Positions 1-12,391 of a stretch of 64,000 nucleotides of DNA are shown in pieces. The notes beneath the pieces were generated by a model. That model did no database searches, was not told the DNA's origin, and worked only from the letters and a program-made list of their open reading frames with translations. Each line of letters starts with the position of its first letter. Position 1 is the stretch's first letter. The position numbers and the translations under genes were made by a program. The stretch covers positions 14,626,092 to 14,690,091 of the forward strand of contig OZ023190.1 of assembly GCA_963995505.1 (NCBI GenBank), in the 5' to 3' direction. Origin of the DNA: Hypericum androsaemum. Its lineage: Eukaryota; Streptophyta; Magnoliopsida; Malpighiales; Hypericaceae.

Positions 1-1549
1 AAATAATATATATGTATATTAATTATTAGATATAATACCAAATTCTCAATTTTAACTTACCCGACTTCAATTTTTTTTTGAATTTGTTTGTTTGGTTTAT
101 TTGTATTGATTTGTTTAATGAATGAAAATATCTTATTACTATTTCAAAACTATCAAAAGATAATTTAATTTTTTTAAATCAAATATTAAAAAAAATACAG
201 ACCCGCGAGTCGCCCTGATCCTGCCCAATTTTTTGGGACCCAGATCCTGCCAGAATCCTTATTTTTAAAGAGGATAAAGGTAAAAATCTGGGTCTACTAT
301 TCAAAAAGATGATAAATATCTAAAAAAATAGTAAAAATCTGAGTCCAATAGCCAGATTCTCAATTGTCATCCTTAGTAGAAGCCAATAACCGGCATGATG
401 TGAGAGAAAATGTAATCATTATAATACCGTTATAAACTTGCAGGAACAAAGAATAAATAAAACTTCGTACTTATTCATAAAATTGAAAAATAAGAATCAG
501 ATCCAAATATTAAATTAAATAAATAATATTTTATAAGATATTTTTAATTTTTAAAATTGATTGCATTTTTTAATTTTTATATAATTACAAAAACCTTTTC
601 TATTTTTTTAGTTATTTTAGATATAACCAGTATCCGGAAAACTAATAACGTGACATCCTATGGTCTGAGGTGACGAAAAGCCAACATCGGGACGCTAAAC
701 ATTCCCGTCGAGTACTAATTGTTCGGATAGCCGGATAGGAAAAGTTTGAGATGTTAAATGAACCAAATTTAGAATATAATGGTAATTGTATTTTATGAAG
801 AGTACATACAAAATCTTATTTGTTCCTTATTCCTTAAATTTGTATAAGAGTTAAACATTCTAAGTCTCCAAAGTCATGTACTATTATTAAGTCTAGCCTA
901 ATGAATATACCGACACGTCTTTCTCGTTAGACTCTTTTTTGACGCGTTTGACATTTTTCCCCGCAAAATTGTTTTTTGACCATTTTTAATAAAATATCCT
1001 TGACCATAAATAATTTTGGGCAAATTCTCTTTTGTCAAATTATTGATGCTACCTTTTCTCCTTAAAAATTATTTGCTGTTACTGCTGTTTGGTCTAGTTA
1101 TATTTTTAGGTCTCTCGGTTATATCAGTAAATTTTAGCTTTTTTTGTCATGTAAAATCACCTATATACTCTTAATATAAAAAACATATAAAATTTCAATC
1201 ATCTTCTCCACCGGATGTAAAATGACCTCTATAGTCTATACCGTTAATGTAAAATTATTTTAAATGAATTCTTAATTGAAATTCATTTGCGAATTTCACC
1301 TATTTTGTTTTGTTTTTAGTTGTAATGAAATTTACTCAGCTTTAAAAATCGAACCAAACATGCGTGAAGATTTGTAAATCAATTCTAATTTTAAAACCAA
1401 TCAATCACACAGATGTGAATTTTCAAATGCATTATACAAATAAAATGAAATCCTAGTGCAACCAAACATAGTCTTAACAGACGGGATCTTTTCTGTACTT
1501 GTAAAATTAAGGGAATGCTAAATAAAATTAAACGAGGGATTAAACTAAC
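1..1549. other. AT-rich spacer, no gene seen
   Basis: No protein family, tRNA or rRNA is recognisable on either strand. It may be intron or 3' flank of the receptor exon that ends at 1550, because the donor site there points leftwards into this stretch, but no second receptor exon was found in it. Confidence 0.5.
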
Positions 1550-1808
1550 CTGCAGCTGCTGCATTGACGACGTCGTCACGGGAGTCCCTTTTGTGAATCA
1601 CCAACCTGGTCTTGTAGTGACCATGCGTGGCATAGAAATCGGACAGAGCGATCTCGATCGCACACAAAACACCCATCCCTTTGCCCTCCAGGTCATCAAA
1701 GACAAGACCAACATTCACCTCGACACTAGTTGTGTTTCGGGCCTCTGTTAATATTATTACTAGAGCGATCACGAGGATACTACACATGAAAGAGCTCATC
1801 CTCGTCAT
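1550..1808 (-). CDS. First exon of a glutamate receptor-like (GLR) gene, orphan or partial
   Basis: The minus-strand ATG at 1808-1806 opens 86 codons. Residues about 5-22 are a hydrophobic signal peptide. Motifs then follow that fit the start of the amino-terminal ligand-binding domain of plant GLRs: VEVNVGLVFD, IALSDFYATHGHYKTRLV and DVVNAAAA. The exon ends in CAG followed by GTTAGT, a good donor. Plant GLRs are plasma-membrane cation channels of about 900 residues, so only about a tenth is here. No acceptor or later exon was found in 1-1549, so the rest is either outside the window past a long intron or has been lost. A TATA-like sequence lies about 45 bases upstream. The GLR identification is firm. 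Whether the gene works is unknown. Confidence 0.75.
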
Positions 1809-1850
1809 CTTGTCTCTCCAGCTCTACCGAAATATGATCAGTCTCTTTGC

Positions 1851-1860
1851 ACATATATAG
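1851..1860 (-). promoter_or_regulatory. TATA-like box upstream of the GLR exon
   Basis: On the minus strand this reads CTATATATGT, about 45 bases before the ATG at 1808. The spacing suits a TATA box with a very short 5' UTR. It is inferred from sequence alone. Confidence 0.4.
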
Positions 1861-1998
1861 AAGTGCTACTTAATTAACAGTAGTGTGGCCACATTATTGT
1901 CTTGTGGAAATTCAACGAGTTGAGCTACACCGCGCCTGCATCGAAATTTCTGGGTCCTTTCCATTTGGTCCCCCACTTACACACAAAATATAGCGAAG

Positions 1999-2166
1999 CC
2001 TCATAGCAACAATCTGGAAATTCACCGATTAACTACAATTCACCGAGTTGAACTGCAACGAGACTCTCAAGGTTCTGTCTTGGCTGAACTACAATTCACC
2101 GATTATGACCAATAGGCTATCATAGGTAGTCCATGCAAATCCTCATAGCAACAATCTGGAAATTCA
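1999..2166. repeat. 26-bp direct repeat, copies 142 bp apart
   Basis: A 26-bp sequence beginning CCTCATAGCAACAATC occurs identically at 1999-2024 and 2141-2166. Between the copies, ACTACAATTCACCGA is also duplicated. It looks like a local duplication in the upstream region of the GLR exon. Confidence 0.7.
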
Positions 2167-2911
2167 TCTGACCCAACAGTATCACATTTTTTTTAAGTGT
2201 CTTTCATTAAAGAAAGAAGAGTAGCTAGACGTAACAACTGGAACATAAAGATAGCTATGCTATGAAACCATGTTGCCAAATGATAACGTTGGTTATATTA
2301 GTCATAATATTAGTTTCAGGAGCTAAAAAGAACTAACCGACTATACGTTGACCCAAAACTCCTATGGTAAAGTTGGTGTATTTTATATTTATAAGACTTA
2401 AATTCACAACATCCTTAAATAAATTCAAGTCTTTTACCACTTAAAATATCTCTCAGCCATAATTAAACATTAAGATTTGCCCATCGTACTTTGCCATATG
2501 TTTAGCATTTTGATTATGCACTTTCTTGCTAAAAAACCTATATATTTAGATTGAATATTTCGATCATAAACAATATCTTCCGAATCCAATTACCCTCAAC
2601 CAAGTATACTGAGTTGGTAGACGGTAGCATTGGAGATTCAAACATCACTATTCAATTTATCTGTGTAAACTAATGTAAATACCTAGAAGAGCGAATCTTC
2701 ATGTTTATTTATCTAAGGGGCACAATTTAACGAGAAAAACTGGCGATCAACTAATGGTTCTATCTTGCCTGTTTATTTCTTATGCGAGACTAAGCAATGG
2801 CGCATTGACAGATACCTAGGTAAAATGGAGATTAACATCGGCGAGCACGAAAAGTTGCCGACTAAAGATAAAAAGGTGCAGCCAGGTTTCCAATGAAAGA
2901 CCTCCATGCGA
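2167..2911. other. Intergenic, no gene seen
   Basis: AT-rich spacer between the GLR upstream region and the 3' end of the Rossmann-protein gene. It must include the 3' UTR of that gene, but no clear polyadenylation signal was assigned. Confidence 0.5.
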
Positions 2912-5211
2912 CTATTTGGTCTTCGGCTGGGCATAACGTTGAATTCCGTGAACATCAACAATCCCAGGAGGGAAAACAGGATCACTTGCTGCTCTTACTG
3001 CAACCTGGGCTACTGCTGTGACATTGACCGGCGGAGTGAAGAGTGGCCCCACAAGCGGAAGCTGGTTCAGAGGTTTTGCATGTTGAAGTACCTGCAGTTT
3101 ATTAACAAAAGCTTTTAAACGCCAAGATCAAAATATTCAAGCATTTACACAATTCATATACCCTCCAGATAATGAAGGGACACATGCAAACTCGTGAAAG
3201 GAAAACTGAGGCTTCTAATCTTCAAACATATATTTTGATTAACAAAAAAGCAGGCGAGAATGAAAAACCGACAACATGCGGAACTTCAGAAAGATTCAAC
3301 CAGGTAGATGTCTTTCCCAAATCCACATAATGGAGCAAAATAACCTTAAAACCCCATTAGAAAGCAAATCAATGGAAGACATTATGTTAACCACACTCAA
3401 TCAAGTCGTTCGAGAAGGTACCATCTCTAATGGAGAACCAATTACTCCAAGAGGTAGTTTCATGCTCCCTACAGAGCGAGTTCCATAAATGAACCCCGGC
3501 CTCAGAACCACTCCTGAACAAAGATGTCGAAAAATGAACCAAATGCTCATAATTCTGCTTGACTACAGGAAAATAATACATCTATGACACAGCCAAAAGC
3601 AGACGGAAAAACAAGTGTTTTTACCTCCATATGGAAACTTGGTCAATAATTCAGTCTCGGCGGCTCTCTACTTCAACAAGCCATGAGCAAAAGGATCAGC
3701 AGATGAACTTGGAAAATAGTCAACCATCCAATGATGGAACAAAGCTACTTAATTCTGGTAAAAAAACCAATTTCCAATTCTCTAGAATCAGATACATGCT
3801 AACAGTTTTCTTCACACAACACATGCAGGAAATAGAACATTACCTTCCCCTCATAGTATCCTTGCAGTAAGTAATTAGCCACTCCAAAATCAGATGCCGA
3901 GATGTAGACAAATCTCTTAACACCTGTAGATAAAAATATTCTTTCACTTAAGCACAGTTAAAAGTAGCAGAAGAGACATATCATGAAACATATCAAGACA
4001 TTTCTTAAGTTTGCTATCAAGAAACATATCAAGACAAACAGAAGACGATGTTTGTCAGTGAAGAGATAGATACAACACGACCAAAGAAACAACCTAGATA
4101 TAGAAAGATCACCTACAGTCTAAATCAGAAAATGAATATAAATGCAGTCAAAATCAAATTGAGAATACACAAATAATCACCAGCATACCCATTTCTGAAG
4201 CAGCTCTGATTGCATTAATATTTGCAGTTCCATTGATCTTGTACATGTAAGATTGAGAGCCAAAACCGCCAACGCACGATATCTGGATGGTGCAGGTATT
4301 ATATTAGACTATTTTCAAGTCTACACGAGGAACCACCAAAATAATCATGGTCAAACATCCAGCAGGTCTAGATCGAAAGCTGTTATGATACAACATAAGT
4401 GAACACCTAGAGGCAGGTTCAACCAAAGGAATTTCGCAATTAACGTCAGATTCAGTTTCAGAACGTACAACAGAAGTTACACCATCTAGAGCTTCCTTCC
4501 ACGAGTCAGGATAGACCAGATTCCCTGGAGAAAAGCAGACTGACAAGCATCATGGCCATAACTCCACAACACCAAGCTGATCAAGAAACAACAGAAACCG
4601 ACAGCTAACCTTTATGCCAGATGACATTGTTAGCCCAAGAGTCATGCAAGGACGATCGGCCGGACCTGAGAGATAGTGAAGCGAAAACTTTCAAGGACTA
4701 ATCCACACACATCGTACTCCTAGTCGAAAATGTGATCAAAATTCTTACAACATCAAGCAACAGATTACCTGCTAAGGCTGGCAACGGTTAATCCGCGATC
4801 CAGCGCCTCCCTCAATACGTGGGAGCCGACGAACCCGTTCCCACCTAACACTAGCAACTGAGACTTTCCCCATTAGCCTCACTCTCAACCTTCCCGCGCA
4901 AAATAAAATCCCTAGGGTTTCCGTAATCGTATACTAATTTCAATTACCTTGTCGGTTGGAGGGGGAGGCGTTTTCACCGTCTCCGCCTCCTCCACTTTGA
5001 AAGGCTCATCTATCTTGTTCGGATCCGTCGATAGATGCCTCCCGCTCCCCAACCGGTTCGTTAAACTAGTTCCCACAAAAAATATATACACGACCATTTT
5101 AGAACCCTCGGTACAATTAAATAAATATATAAATAAGTGGAGAACGATATACTTGCGTAATGTGGAGAGCGGCGCTCTCGAATTGATCAACCGCGACGCC
5201 ACCGCGTTCAT
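2912..5211 (-). CDS. Mitochondrial-type NAD(P)-binding Rossmann-fold (atypical SDR) protein, 10 exons
   Basis: Ten exons can be read on the minus strand: 5211-5153, 5065-4948, 4857-4769, 4665-4610, 4524-4469, 4282-4189, 3923-3844, 3667-3625, 3513-3422 and 3091-2912. All introns are GT-AG and phases match. The exons total 867 bases, giving 288 residues and a TAG stop. The N-terminus (MNAVASRLINSRAPLSTLR) is basic and lacks acidic residues, like a mitochondrial presequence. The third exon carries LLVLGGNGFVGSHVLREAL, a GxxGxxG dinucleotide-binding loop. Later blocks are SYMYKINGTANINAIRAAS, RFVYISASDFGVANY, LRPGFIYGTRSVGSM and FTPPVNVTAVAQVAV. These match the plant family of Arabidopsis At5g10730/At5g15910, relatives of NDUFA9 and yeast Coq11. 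By that kinship it may act in inner-membrane redox or quinone metabolism. The substrate is unknown. The exon 1-2 junction is the least certain. Confidence 0.88.
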
Positions 5212-5678
5212 CCGGTCAAACTTAATTTAGCTCCGGTCAAATTCGGTGATGAGGAAAATTTATGGAACGGGTGTTATGGGGGAAAACAAGGAGGTCGAGA
5301 AGAGAAGGCGAGAGACAAGGGAGGAAGGGAGAGGACACGTGGCAAGTAACGCAGGCGCCAGGTCCTGGTCTAATTATGTGGCCCGATGTGAGCCTGAGAG
5401 AGTCGCGCCTCTCGCGGCGGTTCTCGTAAAATGTGGGAAGACGTTGGGCCTATGGATTTGGGCCGCATGTGCGGAATTGGTGTTTGTGCTTGGGCCCAGA
5501 CTATTTGCTGAAACAGATATGCTATCGTTTCACGCTCTTCTTCCCTCTTCCTCTTTCTTGTATACAATTATTTCAAGAAACACGTTCCATGTGATTTAAA
5601 CTTTTTTTGTTTTCATATATTTCTATATTTTTATAAAATCAGATTAGAAGTTTTGATATTTTAGCAACACATACATGT
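5212..5678. other. 5' flank of the Rossmann gene up to the Copia LTR
   Basis: This holds the presumed promoter and 5' UTR of the minus-strand gene. An open frame on the plus strand (5246-5599) has no recognisable domain and overlaps the promoter region, so it is not annotated as a gene. The Copia element inserted about 470 bp from the ATG, which could affect expression of this gene. Confidence 0.5.
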
Positions 5679-6220
5679 TGTTGGACCTAGGGCCCATTAG
5701 TCACATATTATTGGGCAAAAATGGGCCCAGGCCCATTAGGCCTAAAAGTCATTAGGCTTTTGGGCCGCCACGCGGCAAAGCTATTGGGTAGCTTTGACAC
5801 GTGGCAGACGCGTGGCATGCCACGTGGCAAAGCTAGTGGGTAGCTTCGACACGTGGCAGACAAGTGGCGCCACGTGGATGACACATGGCACACAAGTGAG
5901 AGCAGGACCTCCCTATAAAAGGGAGAAAGAACTGGTGATCAAATTGTAGTTTTTCTCATTCTGATATACACACATCAGAGAACTTATTACGGATTAGTTC
6001 CAGTAGTTCTCAAATTTTGCAAAGTAAGAAAACTCGTGGAAATCGTTTACGTATCCGATCTGTTTGTGATCGTAAACCACCGGTGACAATATCTCGTTAT
6101 TCGATCCTGTGTGAAGCACGCTACAACAAGTAAGTCTTGTTATTTATTAATGAATTTATTTTATTAATTAGTAGGTAATTAACTCATATTTATGTATTAA
6201 TTATGGGCTGAATTCCTTCA
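5679..6220 (+). repeat. 5' LTR of Copia-1 (542 bp)
   Basis: It begins TGTTGGACC and ends TTCA two bases before the primer-binding site. U3 contains several CACGTGGC/CCACGTGG (G-box) sequences between about 5795 and 5885 and a TATAAAA at 5914-5920. The first 110 bases match the LTR start at 12392. Confidence 0.88.
5914..5920 (+). promoter_or_regulatory. TATA box in the Copia-1 LTR
   Basis: TATAAAA lies in a CCCTATAAAAGGG context near the middle of the LTR, downstream of the G-box cluster. That is the expected U3/R boundary position. Confidence 0.6.
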
Positions 6221-6222
6221 AA

Positions 6223-6234
6223 TGGTATCAGAGC
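6223..6234 (+). other. Primer-binding site (initiator tRNA-Met type) of Copia-1
   Basis: TGGTATCAGAGC, two bases after the LTR end, is complementary to the 3' end of plant initiator methionine tRNA, the usual Copia primer. Confidence 0.85.
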
Positions 6235-7203
6235 TTGCTTAGATATTGTTCTAGTTGTTATATGATTTTTGAAATCAAGTTTATTTGTGAATATTTGGTT
6301 CAAAAATCGAGTTTAATTGTGATTTTTAATAAAAATTACAATTTGGTGTACTTTATTGAAATTAATTTAAAACCAGTGGGAATAAATTAAAATTTGTCCT
6401 ACCAAGCGGGCAAAATTTGTGCACGCGCGAAACTTTAAGGTACTAAAGTGAAATTTGGCCATCTACGTGGCACCTGCATGTCATGTCCTTCAGTGAAAAT
6501 TTTAGAAATATTTTGGGATTAAACTGAAATTTGTCATTTTAGTTTAACCCTGAAATCCCTAATCGGGTGATTTTTCCCCAAATCGTAAATCCTTCAAAAT
6601 CTGTCGATTTTTGACAATTTTGACGCCGTCAATCAACGTAGATCTATTCTCCGGCGTGTTCTCGACGTTTTGATACCATCTTTATGGATCGACGTCACCA
6701 GAATTGTACGATTAAAACTCGAAACTTCGTCGGCGACCGAAAGAGAGAAGATAACAGCGAAGGAGAATGGCGGCACGACGGGCCGTGCGCCTGGTACGGT
6801 CGTGACCAGGAGACCACGGCGAGTCGAACACGACCGGTGGCGGATGCTGAATCACCGCCGTAAGAGAGCGGTCGTAGGAGGGTGATTCGGAGGCGATTTT
6901 GTCTTCGTCGTCGGGGAAAGAGAAAGTGAAGAGGGAAAATCTGCGAGGGACAAAATCGTAATTTCACTTTTTTTTTGGAAATTTTTATACCCTAGTTCGA
7001 TTCAATTGTAACCGGACGAATTGGTCTAGTTCTTGGTTCGACCGAATTCAATTTTGGCCAATTTTGACTTAAGTCAAAATTGGGCAGAATTATGACTTAA
7101 GTCAAGGACTTTATATCATTCAGAGTTATAACATATAGTAAATTTGTATCGTATTGCTAATAATGACTCATTTATGTACTTTTTTTAATAATTTCTGTTA
7201 GTT
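6235..7203 (+). other. Copia-1 leader between PBS and gag
   Basis: About 970 bases without a supported gene. Parts resemble the leader of the second Copia element (31400-32230, inverted), including a run around GTGGATCGACGTC. The GC-rich open frames at 6670-6967 are coincidental. Confidence 0.6.
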
Positions 7204-8015
7204 ATGTCGATTGCTTCCAAATCGATTGTCGCTGAGCTCAACAAGGAGTTTAAGCTTAATGGTGACAACTACGATAACTGGAGTATGAAAATATTATATG
7301 TGCTAGAAGAACAAGATGTTCTTGAGATGATATCTACAATATTAGTTGAACCTGGGTGAGGTACCACTGCACAGTTTAAGCGTGATAGTGACACTTTTAT
7401 AGCTTGGAAAAAGAAGAACTCTACTGCTCGTCTCATCTTGCTAAGTGCGATGATGGATGATATTACCACGCAGTTTCGTGTCTATGGGATGCTCTAAAAG
7501 AAAGATTCAGGAGGCTTTCAATCTCGAAGCTACGTGCTTTGACTATAAGATTTGATACTTATAAGAAACGCCCTGATCATTCTATGCAAAAGCATCTCAG
7601 GGTAATGTCAAACATGATTGGTGAGCTGGTTGAGGCTGGCCACATGCTTAGTAATGAGCAGCAAATCCAGGTTGTCATTCGTTCCCTACCTGTGAGCTGG
7701 GAACACATGAAAATGACACTTACCTATGCCGATAATGTTACGACATTTGACGACATGGCCCGACACCTTGAGCTAGAAGAGGATCGCTTCCTAGCTATTA
7801 GAGTACACCCTGAAGCCCACATGACTCAGTCTAGTGGCATATGGAGTACGAGAAAAATAGAAAAAAAGGGAAGGGTAAGAAAAATAGAAACAAGAGCAAA
7901 GCTGAAAAATCTGAAACTAGTGAGAAAAGTTCCGGAAGAAAAAAAAAGAAAGTTTAACATCTAGAAAGTCAGATTTTACAACTGTCAAAGGAAAGGTCAT
8001 TTCGCTAAAGATTGC
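7204..8015 (+). pseudogene. Copia-1 gag remnant
   Basis: From ATG 7204 the frame reads a Copia gag N-terminus (IVAELNKEFKLNG, YDNWSMKI). It is cut by TGA at 7357-7359, shifts frame near 7485, continues through KKRPDHSMQKHLRVMSNM and HLELEEDR, and meets TAG at 7962. The zinc knuckle just after reads FYNCQRKGHFAKDC; its first cysteine (CFNC in the sister element) is phenylalanine here. Gag would normally form the virus-like particle and bind RNA. This copy cannot make a full-length product. Confidence 0.85.
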
Positions 8016-9617
8016 ATGGAAGAAAAGAAGGTACATCAGATTCACTCATATGTGAGTAAATTATATGTATCTAGTACTGTTCTTCTATCTGAAACTCATC
8101 ATATGTGGGTGATTGATTCAGGAGCGACCGACCATGTAACAAAAGATCGTGAAGCTTTTGTTGATTATCGACGGTTGTCGATAGGAGCAAAATACATTTT
8201 TGTTGGTAACAACACACGAATGGATGTTAAGGGTATGAGTACATGTAAATTGAACCTACGTCAAGGACGTACCCTATTTCTACATGATGTGCAGTTTGCT
8301 CCAGAAATTTTCCGAAACTTAATTTCTGTCTCATCCTTGATGGCTCTTGGCTTTCAATTGTTGTTTGAGAATACTTATGTACAGTTATTTTTAGAACACG
8401 TTTTTTATGGATCTGGTTTTAAATCAGGTGGTTTCTTAATTATGGATGTTGATCAGTTATCAAAATCTTGTTTTTCCTTAGTCACTAATGTGCGAACGTC
8501 TCGAGATGACGTTAATTTGTGGCATTCTAGATTGGGCCATATTGGTCAAGATCGCATGAATCGTCTAGCTAAGGCATGACTATTAGGTAATTTAGAAAAA
8601 GTGATTTTACCTACATGCGAACGATGTCTAGAAGGAAAACTGATAAGCAAACTATTTGGTAAAGGAATTAGAGCCACCTTTCTACTGCAATTAATTCATT
8701 CTGATGTTTGTGGTCCAATGAATGTGAGGGCTAGACATGGAGCGTATTACTTCATCACATTTATAGACGACTATAGTAAGTATGGTCAAGTCTATTTAAT
8801 TTTTCACAAATCTGAAGCATTTAGTTGTTTCAATATTTTTATGAATTTTGTAGAGAATCAACATGATCGAAAGATTAAGGCCTTACAAACAGATCGTGGC
8901 CGTGAGTATCTTTCTGATTAATTTAATACTTTGTGCCAAGAAAAAAGAATTGAACATCAGTTGTCCATTCCTTATACACCTCAACAAAATGAGGTAGCAG
9001 AAAGAAGGAACGGAACCCTTCTTGACATGGTTAGATCTATGATGGCTGAGGAAAATTTACCTATATCATTTTATGGAGATACGCTCCTTGCCGCCGCATA
9101 TGTTCTAAACCGAGTCCCCTCTAAATCTGTCGCCACCACCCCTTACGAAATATGGACAGGTCAAAAACTCGATCTAAGCTACTTAAGACCGTGGGAGTGT
9201 GCGTCTTATGTCCATTCTACCTCAAGTTCTTTCGGTAAATTAGGACCGAGAGGTAGAAAGAGTGTCTTTATGAGATACCCTGAAGTATCAAAGGGATACG
9301 TTTTTGTAGGTGAACTCGAAAATGGACAAGTGACAGAATTTGAATCACGAGATGTCACATTTTTGGAAAGCGATTTTCCAAAATTGGGAGACGCAAGTAG
9401 TGATCTTACGTTATTCGAAATTGATAAAGCAGAATCATCTGGATCGCTCCAACCGAGTGGGAGAACTATGGAGGAAAATCAAGTTTTTCCATCTCAAAAT
9501 GATCCGGTAGTTCACGATCCTAGTGTCAGTACATTTCTAAATTCCAGTGGGAGTATGGATTATCCCTTTAGTGGGAGTATTATTCCTGGTTGTGATGAAT
9601 ATATTAGAGATATTTAT
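8016..9617 (+). pseudogene. Copia-1 protease and integrase remnant
   Basis: One frame carries a retropepsin active site (WVIDSGATDH), then the pre-integrase zinc-binding block (LWHSRLGHIGQDR, CERCLEGK), then the integrase core with FITFIDDYSKYG and TPQQNEVAERRNGTLLDM. In-frame stops occur at 8577-8579 and 8919-8921, and another at 9618-9620 before reverse transcriptase. Apart from these stops the frame is collinear with the sister element at 27229-29373. Confidence 0.85.
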
Positions 9618-9698
9618 TAAAACTGTGAACTTCGTAGAACCAAAAGAACTAGCATTCCACGCAAACGATTTGAGGTTGAATGCGCTGCTAATGCTTTC

Positions 9699-11327
9699 TT
9701 GGCATCATTGAAAAATAACAATGGTCCAAGTAAAATTCTTTTGGCAATCTTACAAGATGAGAATGAACCCAAGAATGTTTCTGCTGCTCTATCATCTCCT
9801 GATAAAAATGAATGGATTAAAGCAATGGAGGAAGAGATGGCTTCGATGAAAAAAAACCATGTTTGGAAATTGGTTGATCTGCCTAGTGGACGTAGGGCAA
9901 TTGGGAACAAGTGGGTTCTCAAGATTAAGCGTAAAGCAGATGACTGTATCGAAAGGTACAAAGCTCGCTTAGTTGCCCAAGAATTCAAACAACAGGAACG
10001 AATAGACTATGAGGAGACTTTCGCACCTGTTGTGAGATTTACATCCATTAGGATAATTCTGGCTATGGTGGCAAATTTAGACCTTAAGCTACATCAAATG
10101 TATGTTAAGACTGCTTTTCTCAATAAAAAATTAGATGAAGAAATCTATATGATTCAGCTAGAGGGCTACATCCAAAAAGACTGCGAACGTAAAGTTTGCA
10201 AATTGATGAGAGCAATTTATGGCCTTAGACAGTCTTCTAGACAATGGCACATTCGCTTTCATAATACGATCATGTCGCATGATTTTAAAATGATAGACGA
10301 AGACCATTGTGTCTATTTGAAATATTTGGATAATAAGTTTGTCATTATTACTTTATATGTAGGTGATATACTGATAGCTGAAAATGACAAGGGATATCTT
10401 AATGAGCTCAAAGTTTGGTTTTCGTCCAACTTTGAAATGAAAGATATGGGTGAAGCTAATTACATTCTCGGAGTTAAGATTACGAAAAATTGCTCGAAAA
10501 GATTATTATATCTTTCACAAGAGATATATATCCATAAAGTAGTAGAGCGATTTAATTATAATAATAGTAATCCCAAGTTTGTCCCGATTGCCAAAGGCCA
10601 TTATCTTAATAAAAATATGTGTCCTATAACAGCTCAACAGAAAAGGGATATGATAAAAATTCCTTATGCTAATGCAGTTGGTTGTCTGATGTACGCAATA
10701 TTGTGTACAAGACCAGACATTTGCTATGTTGTCGGTATAGCTAGTAGATATCAGTCTAATCCAGGTCAAGCACATTGGAAAGCAGTTAAGAGAATTATGA
10801 AATACTTGAATATGACTGCAGAATATTCACTAGTTTATCAAGGTCAATACCTGATATTGAGAGGTTACACCAATGCTGATTGGGGTGGTGATGTGGATGA
10901 GAATAAATATACATCTGGATATATCTTCATGCTTGACGGAGGTGCTATTTCGTGGAGTAGCAAGAAACAAAAGTGTGTTTCTCTGTCAACTATGGAAGCT
11001 GAGTATGTTGCTTCTGCGGCAGCTGTACAAGAAGCAGTATGGTTGAAAAGATTTCTAAACTATTTATCCCTAACCAACTCAAAAGGACCAGTGAGCTTAT
11101 TTTGCGATAATCAAGCGTCAATAGCTTTTGCTAAGGATCCTATATACCATAGCAGAGCAAAGCATGTTGACATTAAGTATCACTTTATTAGGGATATGAT
11201 TGTACATAAGGAGGTTAGCATAAAACATATGCCTACGCAAGATATGATTGTGGATCCTATGACCAAGGTTGTATCCAGAGATGTGTTTGAAAAATACGTC
11301 AAATCCCTAGGTTTGAGTAGATGCTGA
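9699..11327 (+). pseudogene. Copia-1 reverse transcriptase and RNase H, open but catalytically altered
   Basis: A 542-codon open frame covers the RT connection (KWVLKIKRKADD), palm and thumb, then RNase H. Two RT catalytic aspartates are substituted. The motif A block reads QMYVKTAFLN where the sister element has QMDVKTAFLH, and the motif C block reads LYVGDILI where the sister has LYVDDILL. The RNase H entry motif reads YTNADWGGD, where Copia elements usually have a D at the N. The frame is long and undamaged, but the enzyme is predicted inactive. It ends at TGA 11325-11327. Confidence 0.88.
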
Positions 11328-12391
11328 TATTTTTTGCACGTGTTATAATAAATTAGTTGTTCAATATAACATGGTTATTCTGGCAATACGAATGTGTGAA
11401 TGTTGTTTTGGAAAATATTTACCAGAGCATGTGAGACATAAAAGTAACGCACTCACATGGGTGTTTACCTCAGTGGGAGTCAACGAGTTGATTCCTTGTT
11501 GAGATGAGGCAGTTTTAAGAACATTATTACATCGAGTGCCTGTTCTAAAATGTTAATGCCGTCTTGCTTAACTACAAGAGAAGTTCTTGTTAAAGTGCGA
11601 GATTTGTGAAAATGCAAGCATCTGTTGCTGCATTGGATTTTTTATAAATCCAAATGATAAGAAACAAGTGGAACTTATTATTAATCTATCTATATAGCCT
11701 AGAGCAATTTTTAGTAAACTAAACTCGTTGTTCAGTAAAACATCGAGACTGATGCTCTAGTATGATGTTTAATTATGAATTACATGCGCTTCTTTTTAAG
11801 AAAAGAAATGAACATCATAAAACGTGGACTGTACCATGTTTGCTTTGTCGACCAATGGATGGAAAATCATAACGTGATTTATGTTTTCCTGGTGTGAGAC
11901 CAATTCTGAAAAATATATTTTTTCATTACACTATCCTCATGATCCTTAACGTATTTTGAAAGTATGATTATGTGCTGCTAGCTTGGAAAGTCTATGAAAA
12001 GGTCATGATTTATTATTCGACCTGGCAAGACTGACTAGAAAAGCATGCTTTATCATGATGGAAGAAATACGTATAAAGGAGAAGGTTCATCATCGATCAC
12101 ATTCCTAAGTTTCGTTGTTCAATGGTGCGCACCTATTGTGTTGAGAGCAATACAATATTGAAAATAATTAAATTGTTTGAAATCACATATGCAAACAATG
12201 GAATATGAGATGAGACCTAGGATAAGGCATACCTTATGTAATGAGAATGTCGAGATGCTATCATTCAAGTAGCCCGTGTGTGTGCTCTTGAGTTTAGCTA
12301 CGTGCACTCGATGTATGCTGGTCGCACGAAATTTTTGCTGAATATAATCTGAGACATTGTTGATTATGATCAATAATATGTGAGTGAGAGA
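11328..12391 (+). other. Copia-1 3' untranslated region
   Basis: This non-coding stretch corresponds to 25391-26330 (inverted) in the sister element. It ends in a purine-rich tract (GTGAGTGAGAGA) immediately before the LTR start at 12392, the probable polypurine tract. Confidence 0.7.

Noticed and set aside
5246..5599. 117-codon plus-strand open frame
   Set aside because: It has no domain, overlaps the promoter of the well-supported minus-strand gene, and its composition is explained by local GC-rich sequence.
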